Positions 9,332-17,568 of a stretch of DNA of 64,000 nucleotides are shown in pieces (positions within the stretch are counted from its first letter, which is position 1; every line of letters starts with the position of its first letter). Source of the DNA: Bacteroidota bacterium (GTDB lineage: Bacteria; Bacteroidota; Bacteroidia; Bacteroidales; Lentimicrobiaceae); assembly GCA_023434665.1 (NCBI GenBank), contig JAEYSM010000058.1:62001-126000 (forward strand), written 5' to 3'. The notes beneath the pieces are model-generated. The model had not been told where the DNA came from. It worked only from the letters and a program-made list of their open reading frames with translations, and searched no databases. The position numbers and the translations under genes were made by a program.

Positions 9332-9721
9332 ATGGAACATGTAATTAAAACCGGGATTAAAAGTAGCCTGGAAGTCACGGTTACTAATGAATTAACAGCT
9401 GCTGTTTATGGTTCTGGATTGGTTGAAGTATATGCTACACCCGCAATGATTGCACTTATGGAAAGAACTTGTCAGTTGAGTGTTCAGGAGCAACTCCCTG
9501 AAGGGCATTTAACAGTCGGTATTCTGGTAAATGTCAGACATTTAAAGGCAACACCTGTTGGAATGAAGGTAGTTTGTAATTCTGAACTAATAGAGATTGA
9601 CGGCAAACGTCTGGTATTCAGAGTAGTTGCGAATGATGAGGAAGGAATGATAGGAGAAGGAATTCATGAACGATTTATTGTCGATCAGGCAAAGTTCATG
9701 AGTAAGCTTGCAGGTAAATAG
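9332..9721 (+). CDS. FlK-like hotdog thioesterase
   Basis: Single hotdog-fold acyl-CoA thioesterase, about 129 residues. The nearest characterised relative by motif is the fluoroacetyl-CoA thioesterase family: ATPAMIALMERT holds the Thr and Glu, and VRHLKATPVG holds the His of that family's active site. I start at the ATG at 9332 (MEHVIKTG); a TTG at 9323 overlaps the OsmC stop by 4 bp and is the alternative. The physiological role is unlikely to be fluoroacetate resistance. Many Bacteroidota carry such genes and the substrate is unknown. Confidence 0.82.
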   Translation: MEHVIKTGIKSSLEVTVTNELTAAVYGSGLVEVYATPAMIALMERTCQLSVQEQLPEGHLTVGILVNVRHLKATPVGMKVVCNSELIEIDGKRLVFRVVANDEEGMIGEGIHERFIVDQAKFMSKLAGK

Positions 9722-9755
9722 CCGATAATTACATAAATAATCTTTTAGACAGATA

Positions 9756-10952
9756 ATGACTACCTCAACAAAAAAGAATCCATTTTCCTCATTAAACCGC
9801 ACTTTTCTTGCAAAATCGCCTGCCGGACTGGAAGAAATATTAGCTGAAGAGCTTGACAATTTAGGTGCTGATAATATTCAACTTTTAAAAAGAGCTGTCT
9901 CTTTTGAAGGTGACAAAGCGCTTATGTATAAAGCAAATTATCATTGCAGAACTGCCTTAAGAATCTTGATGCCTATAGAGCAATTTCAAATAAGTAGTGA
10001 GAAAGAATTCTATGACAGCATAAAAAAGATATCATGGGAAAGCTATATGCGACCAGATCAGACATTAGCTATTGATTCCACAATAGGCAACAGCATCTTT
10101 ACCCATTCTCACTTCGTTTCCCAAAGGGCAAAAGATGCCATAGCTGACAGATTCAGAGAAATATCGGGTATAAGGCCTTCAGTTGATATTGAGAATCCTG
10201 ACCTGCGAATAAACATTCACATATATAAAGACACAGTCAGCGTTGCACTCGACAGTTCAGGCGAATCTCTCCATAAAAGAGGCTATCATACTATGAATGC
10301 GGAGGCACCAATAAGTGAAGTACTTGCAGCCGGAATGATATTACTTTCCGGATGGCGGGGGGAATCCAATTTTGTTGACTGGATGTGTGGCTCAGGTACT
10401 CTTCTTATTGAAGCCGCTATGATTGCCTTTAATTTGCCAGCCGGACAATTCAGAAAAGAATACGGATTTATGAAATGGCAAAATTTCGATAAAGAACTTT
10501 GGGAGAAGGTGAAAAGAGATGCTTTAGATAATCAACGTGATCCTGATATCGAGATTGTTGGATCGGACATTTCTTCTAAAAACCTGAAGGCAGCTGAAAT
10601 TAATTTAAAAAATGCGGGTCTGCATAAAGATATTAAACTTCGTGTTGCTGATTTCAGAGATATTACACCTCCCCCGGCGCCCGGTGTACTGATAAGCAAT
10701 CCTCCTTATGGTGAGAGGATTCAGATTGAAGATTTACATAACCTTTATAAGGAAATGGGTAATGCACTAAAGAGAAAGTTTGCCGGTTATTCAGCATGGT
10801 TAATCTCTTCTGATCAACATGCATTAAAATTAATCGGACTTAAACCGAAAGTCAGAACAATACTTTTCAACGGACAATTAGAATGCCGTTATGCAGGCTT
10901 TGAATTATTTGAAGGAAGCAGGAAAGACCAGTTTAAACAAACTCTTTCGTAG
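9756..10952 (+). CDS. THUMP-domain class I rRNA methyltransferase (RlmL-like)
   Basis: Predicted 23S rRNA guanine-N2 methyltransferase corresponding to the N-terminal half of the E. coli RlmKL fusion; 398 residues. An N-terminal ferredoxin-like/THUMP region (about 1-165) binds RNA. The SAM-binding Rossmann domain follows, with VDWMCGSGTLLIEAA (motif I) near 210-225, VGSDISSKN (motif II) and the catalytic SNPPYGERI (motif IV) near 312. No second methyltransferase domain is attached. The gene ends 3 bp before the stop of the convergent metalloprotease gene. Confidence 0.9.
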   Translation: MTTSTKKNPFSSLNRTFLAKSPAGLEEILAEELDNLGADNIQLLKRAVSFEGDKALMYKANYHCRTALRILMPIEQFQISSEKEFYDSIKKISWESYMRPDQTLAIDSTIGNSIFTHSHFVSQRAKDAIADRFREISGIRPSVDIENPDLRINIHIYKDTVSVALDSSGESLHKRGYHTMNAEAPISEVLAAGMILLSGWRGESNFVDWMCGSGTLLIEAAMIAFNLPAGQFRKEYGFMKWQNFDKELWEKVKRDALDNQRDPDIEIVGSDISSKNLKAAEINLKNAGLHKDIKLRVADFRDITPPPAPGVLISNPPYGERIQIEDLHNLYKEMGNALKRKFAGYSAWLISSDQHALKLIGLKPKVRTILFNGQLECRYAGFELFEGSRKDQFKQTLS

Positions 10953-10955
10953 CAA

Positions 10956-11798
10956 TTATACAGCACCCCTGCTGAAAGTATCACCTCCTTCAAGAGTACC
11001 TGAATTATAACCTTTCCTGAACCACTCCATTCGTTGCTCTGATGTACCATGAGTAAAGGCATCGGGCACTATTGTTCCCTGAGTCTGCATCTGAAGTCTA
11101 TCATCACCAACGGCAGAAGCAGCTCCTAATGCTTCCGAAATATCGCCTGATTCGACCACGTTGAGCATATACTGAGCATGATGGGCCCACACTCCGGCAT
11201 AATAGTCTGCCTGGAGTTCAAGTTTAACTGTTAATTGATTTGCCTTTACTTCACTCAATCTGCCCCTTTGCTGATTAACTTCCCCAAGAGTACCCATCAA
11301 ATGCTGGATATGGTGTCCTACTTCATGAGCAATCACATAAGCAATGGCAAAATCTCCGGGTGCACCAAACCTCTCTCTCAGTTCATCACAAAAGCTTAAA
11401 TCAATGTAAATCTTTTCATCGGCTGAACAATAGAAAGGCCCTGAGGCTGAACTGGCACTACCACAGGCTGATTGTACCGCACCTCTGAAAAGTACCAGCT
11501 TGGGAGCTTTATACTGCTCTCCATACTCGCTGAATATTTTTTGCCATATCTCTTCAGTGTCTGCTAAAACAACCGAAACAAATTGAGCCATACTGTCTTC
11601 AGCAGGAGATGTGGTTGCGGTTTGTTGATACGACTGATCTGTCAATCCCGTTAATACTTGCGAAGGATCACCTCCTAATAACCATACCAGGGCTACAACC
11701 ACTATTGTCCCTATACCGCCTCCCATGGCAATTTTTCCACCACCCATACCCCTTCGGTCTTCAACATTGGAACTACCTCTTCTTCCAATCCATTTCAT
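10956..11798 (-). CDS. YpfJ-type neutral zinc metallopeptidase
   Basis: Membrane-anchored putative zinc protease of the YpfJ/KPN_02809 family, 280 residues. The Gly-rich basic N terminus (GRRGSSNVEDRRG) is typical, followed by one membrane helix at about 27-44. The metalloprotease motif HEVGHH is near residue 159, with a later conserved LQADYYAGVWAHH segment that supplies further ligands. The natural substrate of this family is not known. Its start faces the repeat-rich region upstream of priA. Confidence 0.9.
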   Translation of the reverse strand: MKWIGRRGSSNVEDRRGMGGGKIAMGGGIGTIVVVALVWLLGGDPSQVLTGLTDQSYQQTATTSPAEDSMAQFVSVVLADTEEIWQKIFSEYGEQYKAPKLVLFRGAVQSACGSASSASGPFYCSADEKIYIDLSFCDELRERFGAPGDFAIAYVIAHEVGHHIQHLMGTLGEVNQQRGRLSEVKANQLTVKLELQADYYAGVWAHHAQYMLNVVESGDISEALGAASAVGDDRLQMQTQGTIVPDAFTHGTSEQRMEWFRKGYNSGTLEGGDTFSRGAV

Positions 11799-11857
11799 GT
11801 CGATAAGTTTAAGTTAATAAAACGAAATGTCGATTATAAAGTTAAAAAAAACAAGCG

Positions 11858-11875
11858 TAGTAATTACAATTACTA
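11858..11875. repeat. Perfect 8-2-8 palindrome
   Basis: TAGTAATT, two bases, AATTACTA. It lies 60 bp upstream of the YpfJ-like start and could be an operator or a small cruciform. Confidence 0.6.
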
Positions 11876-11893
11876 ATGATAAAGTGATACCAT

Positions 11894-11948
11894 CTCTAGG
11901 TCAACTCTACCTAATCCCTAGGTAAACTCTAGGTAATCTCTAGGATTT
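11894..11948 (+). repeat. Five tandem 11-bp units, consensus CTCTAGGTAAT
   Basis: Units start at 11894, 11905, 11916, 11927 and 11938 with no gaps. All begin C(T/C)CTA, and four contain CTAGG; the second reads CTCTACCTAAT. Eleven bases is close to one helical turn, so every unit presents the same face of the DNA. CTAG is a rare tetranucleotide in many bacteria, so four copies in 55 bp is unusual. Confidence 0.8.
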
Positions 11949-11965
11949 AGGTAGAATTGACTTAG
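11896..11965. repeat. 19-bp inverted repeat enclosing the tandem units
   Basis: The left arm at 11896-11914 and right arm at 11947-11965 are reverse complements at 17 of 19 positions, with a 32-nt loop that holds the middle units. There is no T-run after it, so it is not a classic terminator. Confidence 0.75.
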
Positions 11966-12019
11966 TTTTGACTCATGATTCACCGACAATTGGTTTAGGT
12001 TTGTTATTAACAGATCTAC

Positions 12020-12062
12020 GATCAAACTAGTGGCTACTTCAGTAAAGGTTTCTGGTTTGATC
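12020..12062. repeat. Inverted repeat GATCAAAC...GTTTGATC
   Basis: Perfect 8-bp arms at 12020-12027 and 12055-12062, extendable to 11 bp with one G-T pair, around a 21-nt loop. It lies about 80 bp upstream of the priA promoter box. Confidence 0.55.
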
Positions 12063-12145
12063 CGGATAATAAATAATGCTCAGCTTTAATTACCGAAGTA
12101 TCTCTTTATTACTTAATGCATCCTGTACTAAAAACAAGGATTTAT

Positions 12146-12153
12146 TATCTTTG
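12146..12153 (+). promoter_or_regulatory. -7 box of the priA promoter
   Basis: TATCTTTG is an exact TAnnTTTG match ending 31 bp before the TTG start of priA. No clear -33 TTTG is seen at 19-21 bp upstream. Confidence 0.5.
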
Positions 12154-12184
12154 ACCTATTAAAAGGTTTAAAATTATTCCTGCC

Positions 12185-14686
12185 TTGTCATCCGAATACA
12201 CTACTCTGTTTGCCGAAGTACTTCTTCCGATACCTGTTAGAGGTTATTTCTCTTATCGCATTCCTAATGAAATGAACAATATGGTTCATCCGGGGATGAG
12301 AGTAGTGGTGCAGTTCGGATCAAAGAAATTATACACTGCTCTGGTAAGAAGTATAACCTCAATACCACCTAAGGTAATATCTGCAAAATATATTCTTTCA
12401 ATTATTGATCCGGTTCCTGTAGTGAATGAAAATCAATTCCGTTTCTGGGAGTGGATGGCAGATTATTATCTATGTACCGTAGGTGAAGTAATGAACGCAG
12501 CACTTCCATCTGCTTTTAAATTAGCCAGTGAGACAAGGGTAGTATTGGATCCTGAATATGTACTTGACAGTCAGCCTCTTACCGATTATGAATTTCTGAT
12601 AATTGAGGCACTTGAGTTACAAAAAATAATATCTATCACCGAAATAAGTCAGATTGTGGGAATTGCTAAAGTAATCCCTATAGTAAAAACGATGATAGAG
12701 AAAAAATATATTCGGGTCGAGGAAGAAATAACTGAGAGATATAAGCCCAGGATAGAGTGGTTTGTAAGGTTATCTGAGAAGTATACTGATGAAACTTTAT
12801 TACAGGAAGCAATGGATAACCTCAATTCGAGAGCATTCAAACAGTTGCAATTGTTAATGGCTTATATTACACTATCTCAATGCTTTTCAAAAAAACTGAA
12901 AGAAGTAAGTAGGACAGACTTATTAAAAACACCTTCAGTATCGGCATCTCAATTGGATGCACTGGTTAAGAAAGGTATTCTTGAGCTTTACCAGCGCAAT
13001 ATAAGCCGACTGGAAGAAAAGGATGCAATCGACTCTCCAGAGAATATTCAGCTTACCGAAGCACAGAAAAAAGCTTTTGAAGATTCCCTGCAATATTTAA
13101 ATGAAAAATCCACTACTCTTTTAAAAGGAGTTACTTCGAGCGGTAAGACAGAAATCTATATTCGTCTTATTAATGAGGTAATTAAGGAAGGGAAACAAGT
13201 GTTGTATCTTTTACCAGAAATTGCACTCACTTCTCAGATTGTAAGGCGACTTCAAAAATATTTTGGCACAAGTGTCGGTGTATATCATTCCCGATATAAT
13301 GAATTTGAACGCATTGAAATTTGGAACAAGTCGAACTTGTCAATGGTAAAAGAGTTCTCAGGATCAGCATATAAGGTCATACTAGGTGCCCGTTCTGCCA
13401 TGTTCCTTCCATTTAATGACCTTGGATTAATAATAGTTGATGAGGAACACGATGCTTCATACAAGCAATCTGACCCTGCGCCCAGATATAACGCAAGGGA
13501 CTCTGCTTTAATGCTTGGCAAAATTCATAATGCACCAGTTTTGTTGGGTTCAGCAACACCATCGCTTGAAAGTTACTATAACGCACAGGCTGGAAAATAC
13601 AAACTCGTTGAATTAAATGAGAGATATGGTGGAGTTGAAATGCCTGACATTAAGGTAATTAACTTAAAGGAAGAAACATGGTTCAGGAGGATGAAATCGC
13701 ATTTTTCTCCTCAGCTTATTACAGCTATTGATGAAACTACCAAAAAGGGCGAACAGGTGATATTATTCCAGAATCGGAGAGGATTCTCCTTAAGACTGGA
13801 GTGTGAAACCTGCCACCATATACCAGGCTGTGTCCAATGCGATGTTACACTTACTTATCATAAAAAGATAAATCTTCTTAAATGCCATTATTGCGGCTAC
13901 ACTACTAAAGTGCCTCCCGTATGCCCCGAATGCGGTAGTCCTTCAATAAAATTAAAGGGATTCGGAACAGAAAAAGTAGAAGACGAATTAGCCATTATAT
14001 TCCCCGATCTTACCATTGCCAGGATGGATCTTGACACTACTCATACCAAGAATGCCTATCACAAAATAATGGAGGAATTTGAAACCCGGAAAACTGATAT
14101 TCTGGTCGGCACGCAAATGGTTACTAAAGGACTCGATTTTGATAATGTGAGTTTGGTGGGTGTGTTGAATGCGGATGGATTAATTAGTTTTCCCGATTTC
14201 AGATCTATTGAAAGAAGCTTTCAGATGTTGTCGCAGGTGAGTGGAAGATCAGGAAGAAAAAACAAACGTGGAACTGTGTTAATTCAGACTTATAATCCCG
14301 GACACGCTGTGCATAAGTGGGTTATCAGAAATGACTATGAGGCAATGTTTCAACACACGCTCGCTGACAGGTACAAGTTTAGTTACCCTCCATATGTCAG
14401 GCTTATAACCATATCTCTGCGACATAAGGAAGAATCCTTTTTAGATAAGGCTGCCGGTAAATTAGACTCAATGTTTAAACCGGTGTTGGGTCCACACATA
14501 TTTGGTCCGGAATATCCTAACGTATCAAGAGTAAGAAACTTATACCTTAAAAATTTTCTCCTGAAAATAGGGAAAGGCAGTAAAGGACTGGAGATAAAGA
14601 ATGAAGCTGTTCGTCAGATAGAACTTTTTAAGCAATTGCAGGATTATAAATCTATCAGAATAGTAATTGATGTTGACCCGATTTGA
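12185..14686 (+). CDS. priA: Primosomal replication restart helicase PriA
   Basis: 3'-to-5' DNA helicase that reloads the replisome at stalled forks. It has 833 residues, longer than the E. coli protein (732). The start is TTG at 12185, chosen because the first residues already match the DNA-binding domain (AEVLLPIPVRGYFSYRIP) and no in-frame ATG precedes it. Walker A is GVTSSGKTE at about 315-323 and the DEEHDAS box at about 419. A zinc-binding insert with Cys pairs (CETCHH, CVQC, CHYCGY, CPECGS) spans about 540-595. Helicase motifs V and VI follow as GTQMVTKGLDFDNV and SQVSGRSGR. The upstream region is unusually rich in repeats. Confidence 0.96.
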   Translation: MSSEYTTLFAEVLLPIPVRGYFSYRIPNEMNNMVHPGMRVVVQFGSKKLYTALVRSITSIPPKVISAKYILSIIDPVPVVNENQFRFWEWMADYYLCTVGEVMNAALPSAFKLASETRVVLDPEYVLDSQPLTDYEFLIIEALELQKIISITEISQIVGIAKVIPIVKTMIEKKYIRVEEEITERYKPRIEWFVRLSEKYTDETLLQEAMDNLNSRAFKQLQLLMAYITLSQCFSKKLKEVSRTDLLKTPSVSASQLDALVKKGILELYQRNISRLEEKDAIDSPENIQLTEAQKKAFEDSLQYLNEKSTTLLKGVTSSGKTEIYIRLINEVIKEGKQVLYLLPEIALTSQIVRRLQKYFGTSVGVYHSRYNEFERIEIWNKSNLSMVKEFSGSAYKVILGARSAMFLPFNDLGLIIVDEEHDASYKQSDPAPRYNARDSALMLGKIHNAPVLLGSATPSLESYYNAQAGKYKLVELNERYGGVEMPDIKVINLKEETWFRRMKSHFSPQLITAIDETTKKGEQVILFQNRRGFSLRLECETCHHIPGCVQCDVTLTYHKKINLLKCHYCGYTTKVPPVCPECGSPSIKLKGFGTEKVEDELAIIFPDLTIARMDLDTTHTKNAYHKIMEEFETRKTDILVGTQMVTKGLDFDNVSLVGVLNADGLISFPDFRSIERSFQMLSQVSGRSGRKNKRGTVLIQTYNPGHAVHKWVIRNDYEAMFQHTLADRYKFSYPPYVRLITISLRHKEESFLDKAAGKLDSMFKPVLGPHIFGPEYPNVSRVRNLYLKNFLLKIGKGSKGLEIKNEAVRQIELFKQLQDYKSIRIVIDVDPI

Positions 14687-14693
14687 TTTCCTC

Positions 14694-14993
14694 CTACTTC
14701 TTCTTTTCTTCCTCAACAATTAGATAAATATCTTCATTGTCTTTCTTAAAAAGATATTTTTCGCGGGCAAATTTTTCAAGACGCGTAGAATCCTGTAATT
14801 CGACTAAAGTGGAAGAATCCTTGGAAATTTCCTTTTGGTAGTATTCTTTTTGTTGTCTTTGCTTGTTAAGGATCCGGCCGTACTTAACCTGAGAAATGAA
14901 ATTATTTCTGTCAAAAAAGGTTAGCCAAACCAGAAACATCACAAGTGCAAGAAAAAACTTGTTGTAAAGAAATCGCGGGATCTTTCTGAACAT
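14694..14993 (-). CDS. Septum formation initiator (FtsB/DivIC-like)
   Basis: Small bitopic division protein, 99 residues. One membrane helix lies at about 10-28 (KFFLALVMFLVWLTFF), followed by a coiled coil rich in Glu, Lys and Gln (about 35-75). It then has the family's closing pattern LEKFAREKYLFKKDNEDIYLIVEE, which matches the conserved E-x-A-R-E-K-Y/L segment of FtsB/DivIC. Such proteins form a trimer-like complex with FtsL and FtsQ at the division site. It converges on priA with a 7-bp gap. Confidence 0.88.
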   Translation of the reverse strand: MFRKIPRFLYNKFFLALVMFLVWLTFFDRNNFISQVKYGRILNKQRQQKEYYQKEISKDSSTLVELQDSTRLEKFAREKYLFKKDNEDIYLIVEEEKKK

Positions 14994-15077
14994 ATCTCAA
15001 GTAAAGCTAATTAGAAACAAATATAATAAGGAATCGCCTGCCACATCTTCTAAAATATATAATTCTTTATCAATAAT

Positions 15078-15638
15078 TTAAAGTCCTAATTCATCTGAGA
15101 TTTCAGACATTGCCTTAAGGGCAATTTCTGAGAACCGGTCTATTGGAATTCCGATCTTTTCACATTCAAGAATATTTTCTCTTTTAACTGAAGCAGCAAA
15201 TGCTTTTTCCTTCATTCTCTTAACAACTGATTTTGGTTTAACAGAGCTTACCTTTTTATCAGGATACACCATTGCAGTAGCGGTAATTAAACCGGTAATG
15301 GTTTCCCCGGCAGCCAATGCATGTTGGAATTCAGTGGTTCTTTCCAATCCTGTGGCATCTTCGTTATGCATTTTTATTGCATCTACCAGATCTTCATCAA
15401 GTTTTAACTCTGTCAGTATCCTTGCAGTTTCCAAAGCATGTGTATAAGGATCAGCATTAGTTATTTCAACATCAAGATCGTGCAGCAATCCAGCTTGTCC
15501 CCATTTTTCCCTGTCCCTTCCAAGATAATCAGCAAGTGCTCGCATTACTGCCTCAGAAGCCAGTGAATGGGCAATCATCCGTTCGTTTTTTACATAATTA
15601 TGTAAAAGTTCTAAAGCTTGTTCTCTCGCTAATAGCAT
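15078..15638 (-). CDS. HD-domain (HDIG-type) hydrolase
   Basis: Predicted metal-dependent phosphohydrolase of 186 residues. The HD ligands are visible as H in AHSLASEAV, HD in GLLHDLDVEIT, H in THALETARIL and the later HNEDATG. The family acts on nucleotides or phosphoesters, but no substrate can be inferred. It lies 53 bp downstream of the molybdenum cofactor genes on the same strand; whether it belongs to that operon is unclear. Confidence 0.85.
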   Translation of the reverse strand: MLLAREQALELLHNYVKNERMIAHSLASEAVMRALADYLGRDREKWGQAGLLHDLDVEITNADPYTHALETARILTELKLDEDLVDAIKMHNEDATGLERTTEFQHALAAGETITGLITATAMVYPDKKVSSVKPKSVVKRMKEKAFAASVKRENILECEKIGIPIDRFSEIALKAMSEISDELGL

Positions 15639-15691
15639 CGTTATTAATGATTTATTACTTAATTGTTTTATAAACCTGATATTCGGATTCT

Positions 15692-16615
15692 TTAATGTAT
15701 ATCAAGCCCATGAAGCATATATATGCTATGCCTGATAGTCTTGTTTATTTCAGCCAAATACTCTTCTACTGCTTTTACACTTCCCGGTAGCGTATAGATT
15801 AATGTTTGTCCAATGACTCCTGCTACTCCTCTGCTTAAGAGTGCAGCTGGTTTTTCCGACCCATATTTGAATCTGATCAATTCCATGATACCAGGAATTT
15901 CTTTATCCAGAAGTGATTTTACTACATCCACGGTAATATCACGAGGACCGATCCCTGTACCTCCGGTAGTTATTATAATATCACAATCAGATGATTGGTT
16001 GATAGCTTCACGCAACTTGATTTCATCATCTGAGATGACCATCCTGTCAATTTCTGTTTTCCAGGAAATATCATTAAAAAAATCTGTAAGATTCCGTACA
16101 ATAGCTGGCCCGCTCCTATCAGAATATTCACCAGAACTGGCCCTGTCACTTAAAGTAATTACTCTTATTTTGTAAATCTTTGGAAGATAATCTATTACAT
16201 CACCCGATTTAATAATTCCATTTTGAAGCACTCGGCAGAAAATTCCTTCTTTAGGCATCACACAGTTGCCCACCTCACGATAAATAGCACAACCATCGCC
16301 ATGGCAATGTTTACCAATCTGGGTAACTTCAAGCTCCACCTCTCCTATTTTAAATCGATCAAGTGGATTAGTTTGATAAAGAATGATGCCTTCGGTGGTT
16401 ATATTTTCAGCAAACTCACCAAAATCCAGTTGTCTGCCAGCCTGAAGTTCAAATTTATCGAAACTCTCTTTTCCTAACAGACTCACTTGCCGGTGCCATT
16501 TTCCGCTATGAGCATCGCCCACAACACCTATATCGGTGAGTTCAATTTTTTCAACCGGAACTTTAATTGTCCCTTTTTTTTCTGATATATTTACTGATAA
16601 TACAGTCGGTTTCAT
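15692..16615 (-). CDS. MOSC domain fused to MogA/MoaB-type molybdopterin adenylyltransferase
   Basis: A two-domain protein of 307 residues. Residues 1-145 are a MOSC sulfur-carrier domain with HCHGDGCAIYREVGNC and the MPKEGIFCRVL tail. Residues 148-300 are MogA/MoaB-like, with TLSDRASSGEYSDRSG, TTGGTGIGPRDITVD and LPGSVKAVEEYL, the fold that adenylates molybdopterin before metal insertion. It overlaps the upstream membrane-protein gene by 4 bp. Together with MoeA, MoaA and MoaC in the same operon, a role in molybdenum cofactor maturation is well supported. What the MOSC half transfers is not known. Confidence 0.92.
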   Translation of the reverse strand: MKPTVLSVNISEKKGTIKVPVEKIELTDIGVVGDAHSGKWHRQVSLLGKESFDKFELQAGRQLDFGEFAENITTEGIILYQTNPLDRFKIGEVELEVTQIGKHCHGDGCAIYREVGNCVMPKEGIFCRVLQNGIIKSGDVIDYLPKIYKIRVITLSDRASSGEYSDRSGPAIVRNLTDFFNDISWKTEIDRMVISDDEIKLREAINQSSDCDIIITTGGTGIGPRDITVDVVKSLLDKEIPGIMELIRFKYGSEKPAALLSRGVAGVIGQTLIYTLPGSVKAVEEYLAEINKTIRHSIYMLHGLDIH

Positions 16616-17097
16616 TCTGAATAAGTATTAATTGAAGTATGTATCTGCCATGCTTTAAAAAAGCGCATTGAACTGAAGAACAAGGAAATCCCAAGAGCCC
16701 CCATGAAGAGTGATAACAAAGAAATCGGTATAATCTGGAAATATCCTGTAATAATTCCCATTAAAATCATTGAAGCAAGCAATAGATAATTCCTGATGCT
16801 CATCATGAAAAACAAACTGGGCTTATCTGACCGGATATTTTGGATCCAGGTGATGTGTCGTTTGGTTACCCTTATAAATACTAACTGCGAAAAAAGAATC
16901 GCACCAACAATGCACAAAATCAGAAATCCTATTACTGGGATTCTACTCAAAAACATTCCTTTCCAGGCAATAGTAAGTACTTTGATTGAAGCAATCAACC
17001 AAAGAGTTGCCATTGCAAAAAACAGCCATTTCTTTGGGACAGGAATAGATGCGGTTTTAATAATCCATTTGTAGCTGTTCATTGGTTTATTCTTCAA
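16612..17097 (-). CDS. Uncharacterised four-helix membrane protein in the molybdenum cofactor operon
   Basis: I do not recognise this 161-residue protein. It has about four membrane helices (roughly residues 24-44, 53-74, 102-119 and 122-145) and a basic loop between the second and third (RVTKRHITWIQNIRSDK). No metal-binding or catalytic motif stands out. It overlaps moaC by 4 bp upstream and the MOSC/MogA gene by 4 bp downstream, so its translation is tied to both. A task linked to the cofactor or to molybdate at the membrane is suggested by position only; it does not look like ModB. Confidence 0.8.
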   Translation of the reverse strand: MKNKPMNSYKWIIKTASIPVPKKWLFFAMATLWLIASIKVLTIAWKGMFLSRIPVIGFLILCIVGAILFSQLVFIRVTKRHITWIQNIRSDKPSLFFMMSIRNYLLLASMILMGIITGYFQIIPISLLSLFMGALGISLFFSSMRFFKAWQIHTSINTYSE

Positions 17098-17561
17098 CGC
17101 TCTATATCCGTTTTTGTCTTCTCAATGAGTTTTATTTCATCAATCACCATTTCTTTATCGACCGCTTTGCACATATCATAAATGGTCAGGAGTGCAACTG
17201 ACGTTGCAGTAAGGGCTTCCATTTCAACCCCTGTTTGACCGACACATCTTACCATAGACTTAATCACTACTCCGTTGTCAACCAGTTGTGTGATTACCTC
17301 CACTTTTGTCAGGTTCAATGGGTGACATAACGGTATGAGTGCTGAAGTTTGTTTTGCAGCCTGAATACCTGCTATTTCAGCAATTGTGAGAACATCGCCC
17401 TTTTTAAGTTGGTTCTCTTTAATTAGCTCAATCGTGGAAGGTCTTAATGAAATAAATCCTGAAGCACGAGCTGTTCTATCCTGTTCAGTTTTATGACTGA
17501 CATCAACCATTGTGGCTTTACCTTTTTCATTAATATGGCTAAACGTTTCTCTATTTTCCAT
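17094..17561 (-). CDS. moaC: Cyclic pyranopterin monophosphate synthase MoaC
   Basis: Converts 3',8-cyclo-GTP to cyclic pyranopterin monophosphate, the second half of the first step in molybdenum cofactor synthesis. I start at the ATG at 17561 (MENRETFSHI), 7 bp after the moaA stop; a longer reading from 17615 overlaps moaA and adds residues unlike the family. Motifs include MVDVSHK near the N terminus, AGIQAAKQTSALIPLCHPL with the catalytic His and Cys region, and GVEMEALTATSVALLTIYDMCKAVDK. The length of about 155 residues is normal. The stop overlaps the membrane-protein gene. Confidence 0.95.
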   Translation of the reverse strand: MENRETFSHINEKGKATMVDVSHKTEQDRTARASGFISLRPSTIELIKENQLKKGDVLTIAEIAGIQAAKQTSALIPLCHPLNLTKVEVITQLVDNGVVIKSMVRCVGQTGVEMEALTATSVALLTIYDMCKAVDKEMVIDEIKLIEKTKTDIER

Positions 17562-17568
17562 ACGACTG

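Larger units (their letters stand above)
11799..12184. other. Repeat-rich intergenic region between the divergent YpfJ-like gene and priA
   Basis: The 386 bp carry no plausible gene on either strand. They hold, in order, a perfect palindrome (11858-11875), five tandem 11-bp CTAG-rich units (11894-11948) nested in a 19-bp inverted repeat (11896-11965), a further inverted repeat (12020-12062) and the priA -7 box (12146-12153). This is far more structure than any other gap in the window. Confidence 0.85.

Noticed and set aside
15813..16175. Plus-strand ORF of 120 residues opposite the MOSC/MogA gene
   Set aside because: Shadow of a well-supported gene; sequence shows no domain.
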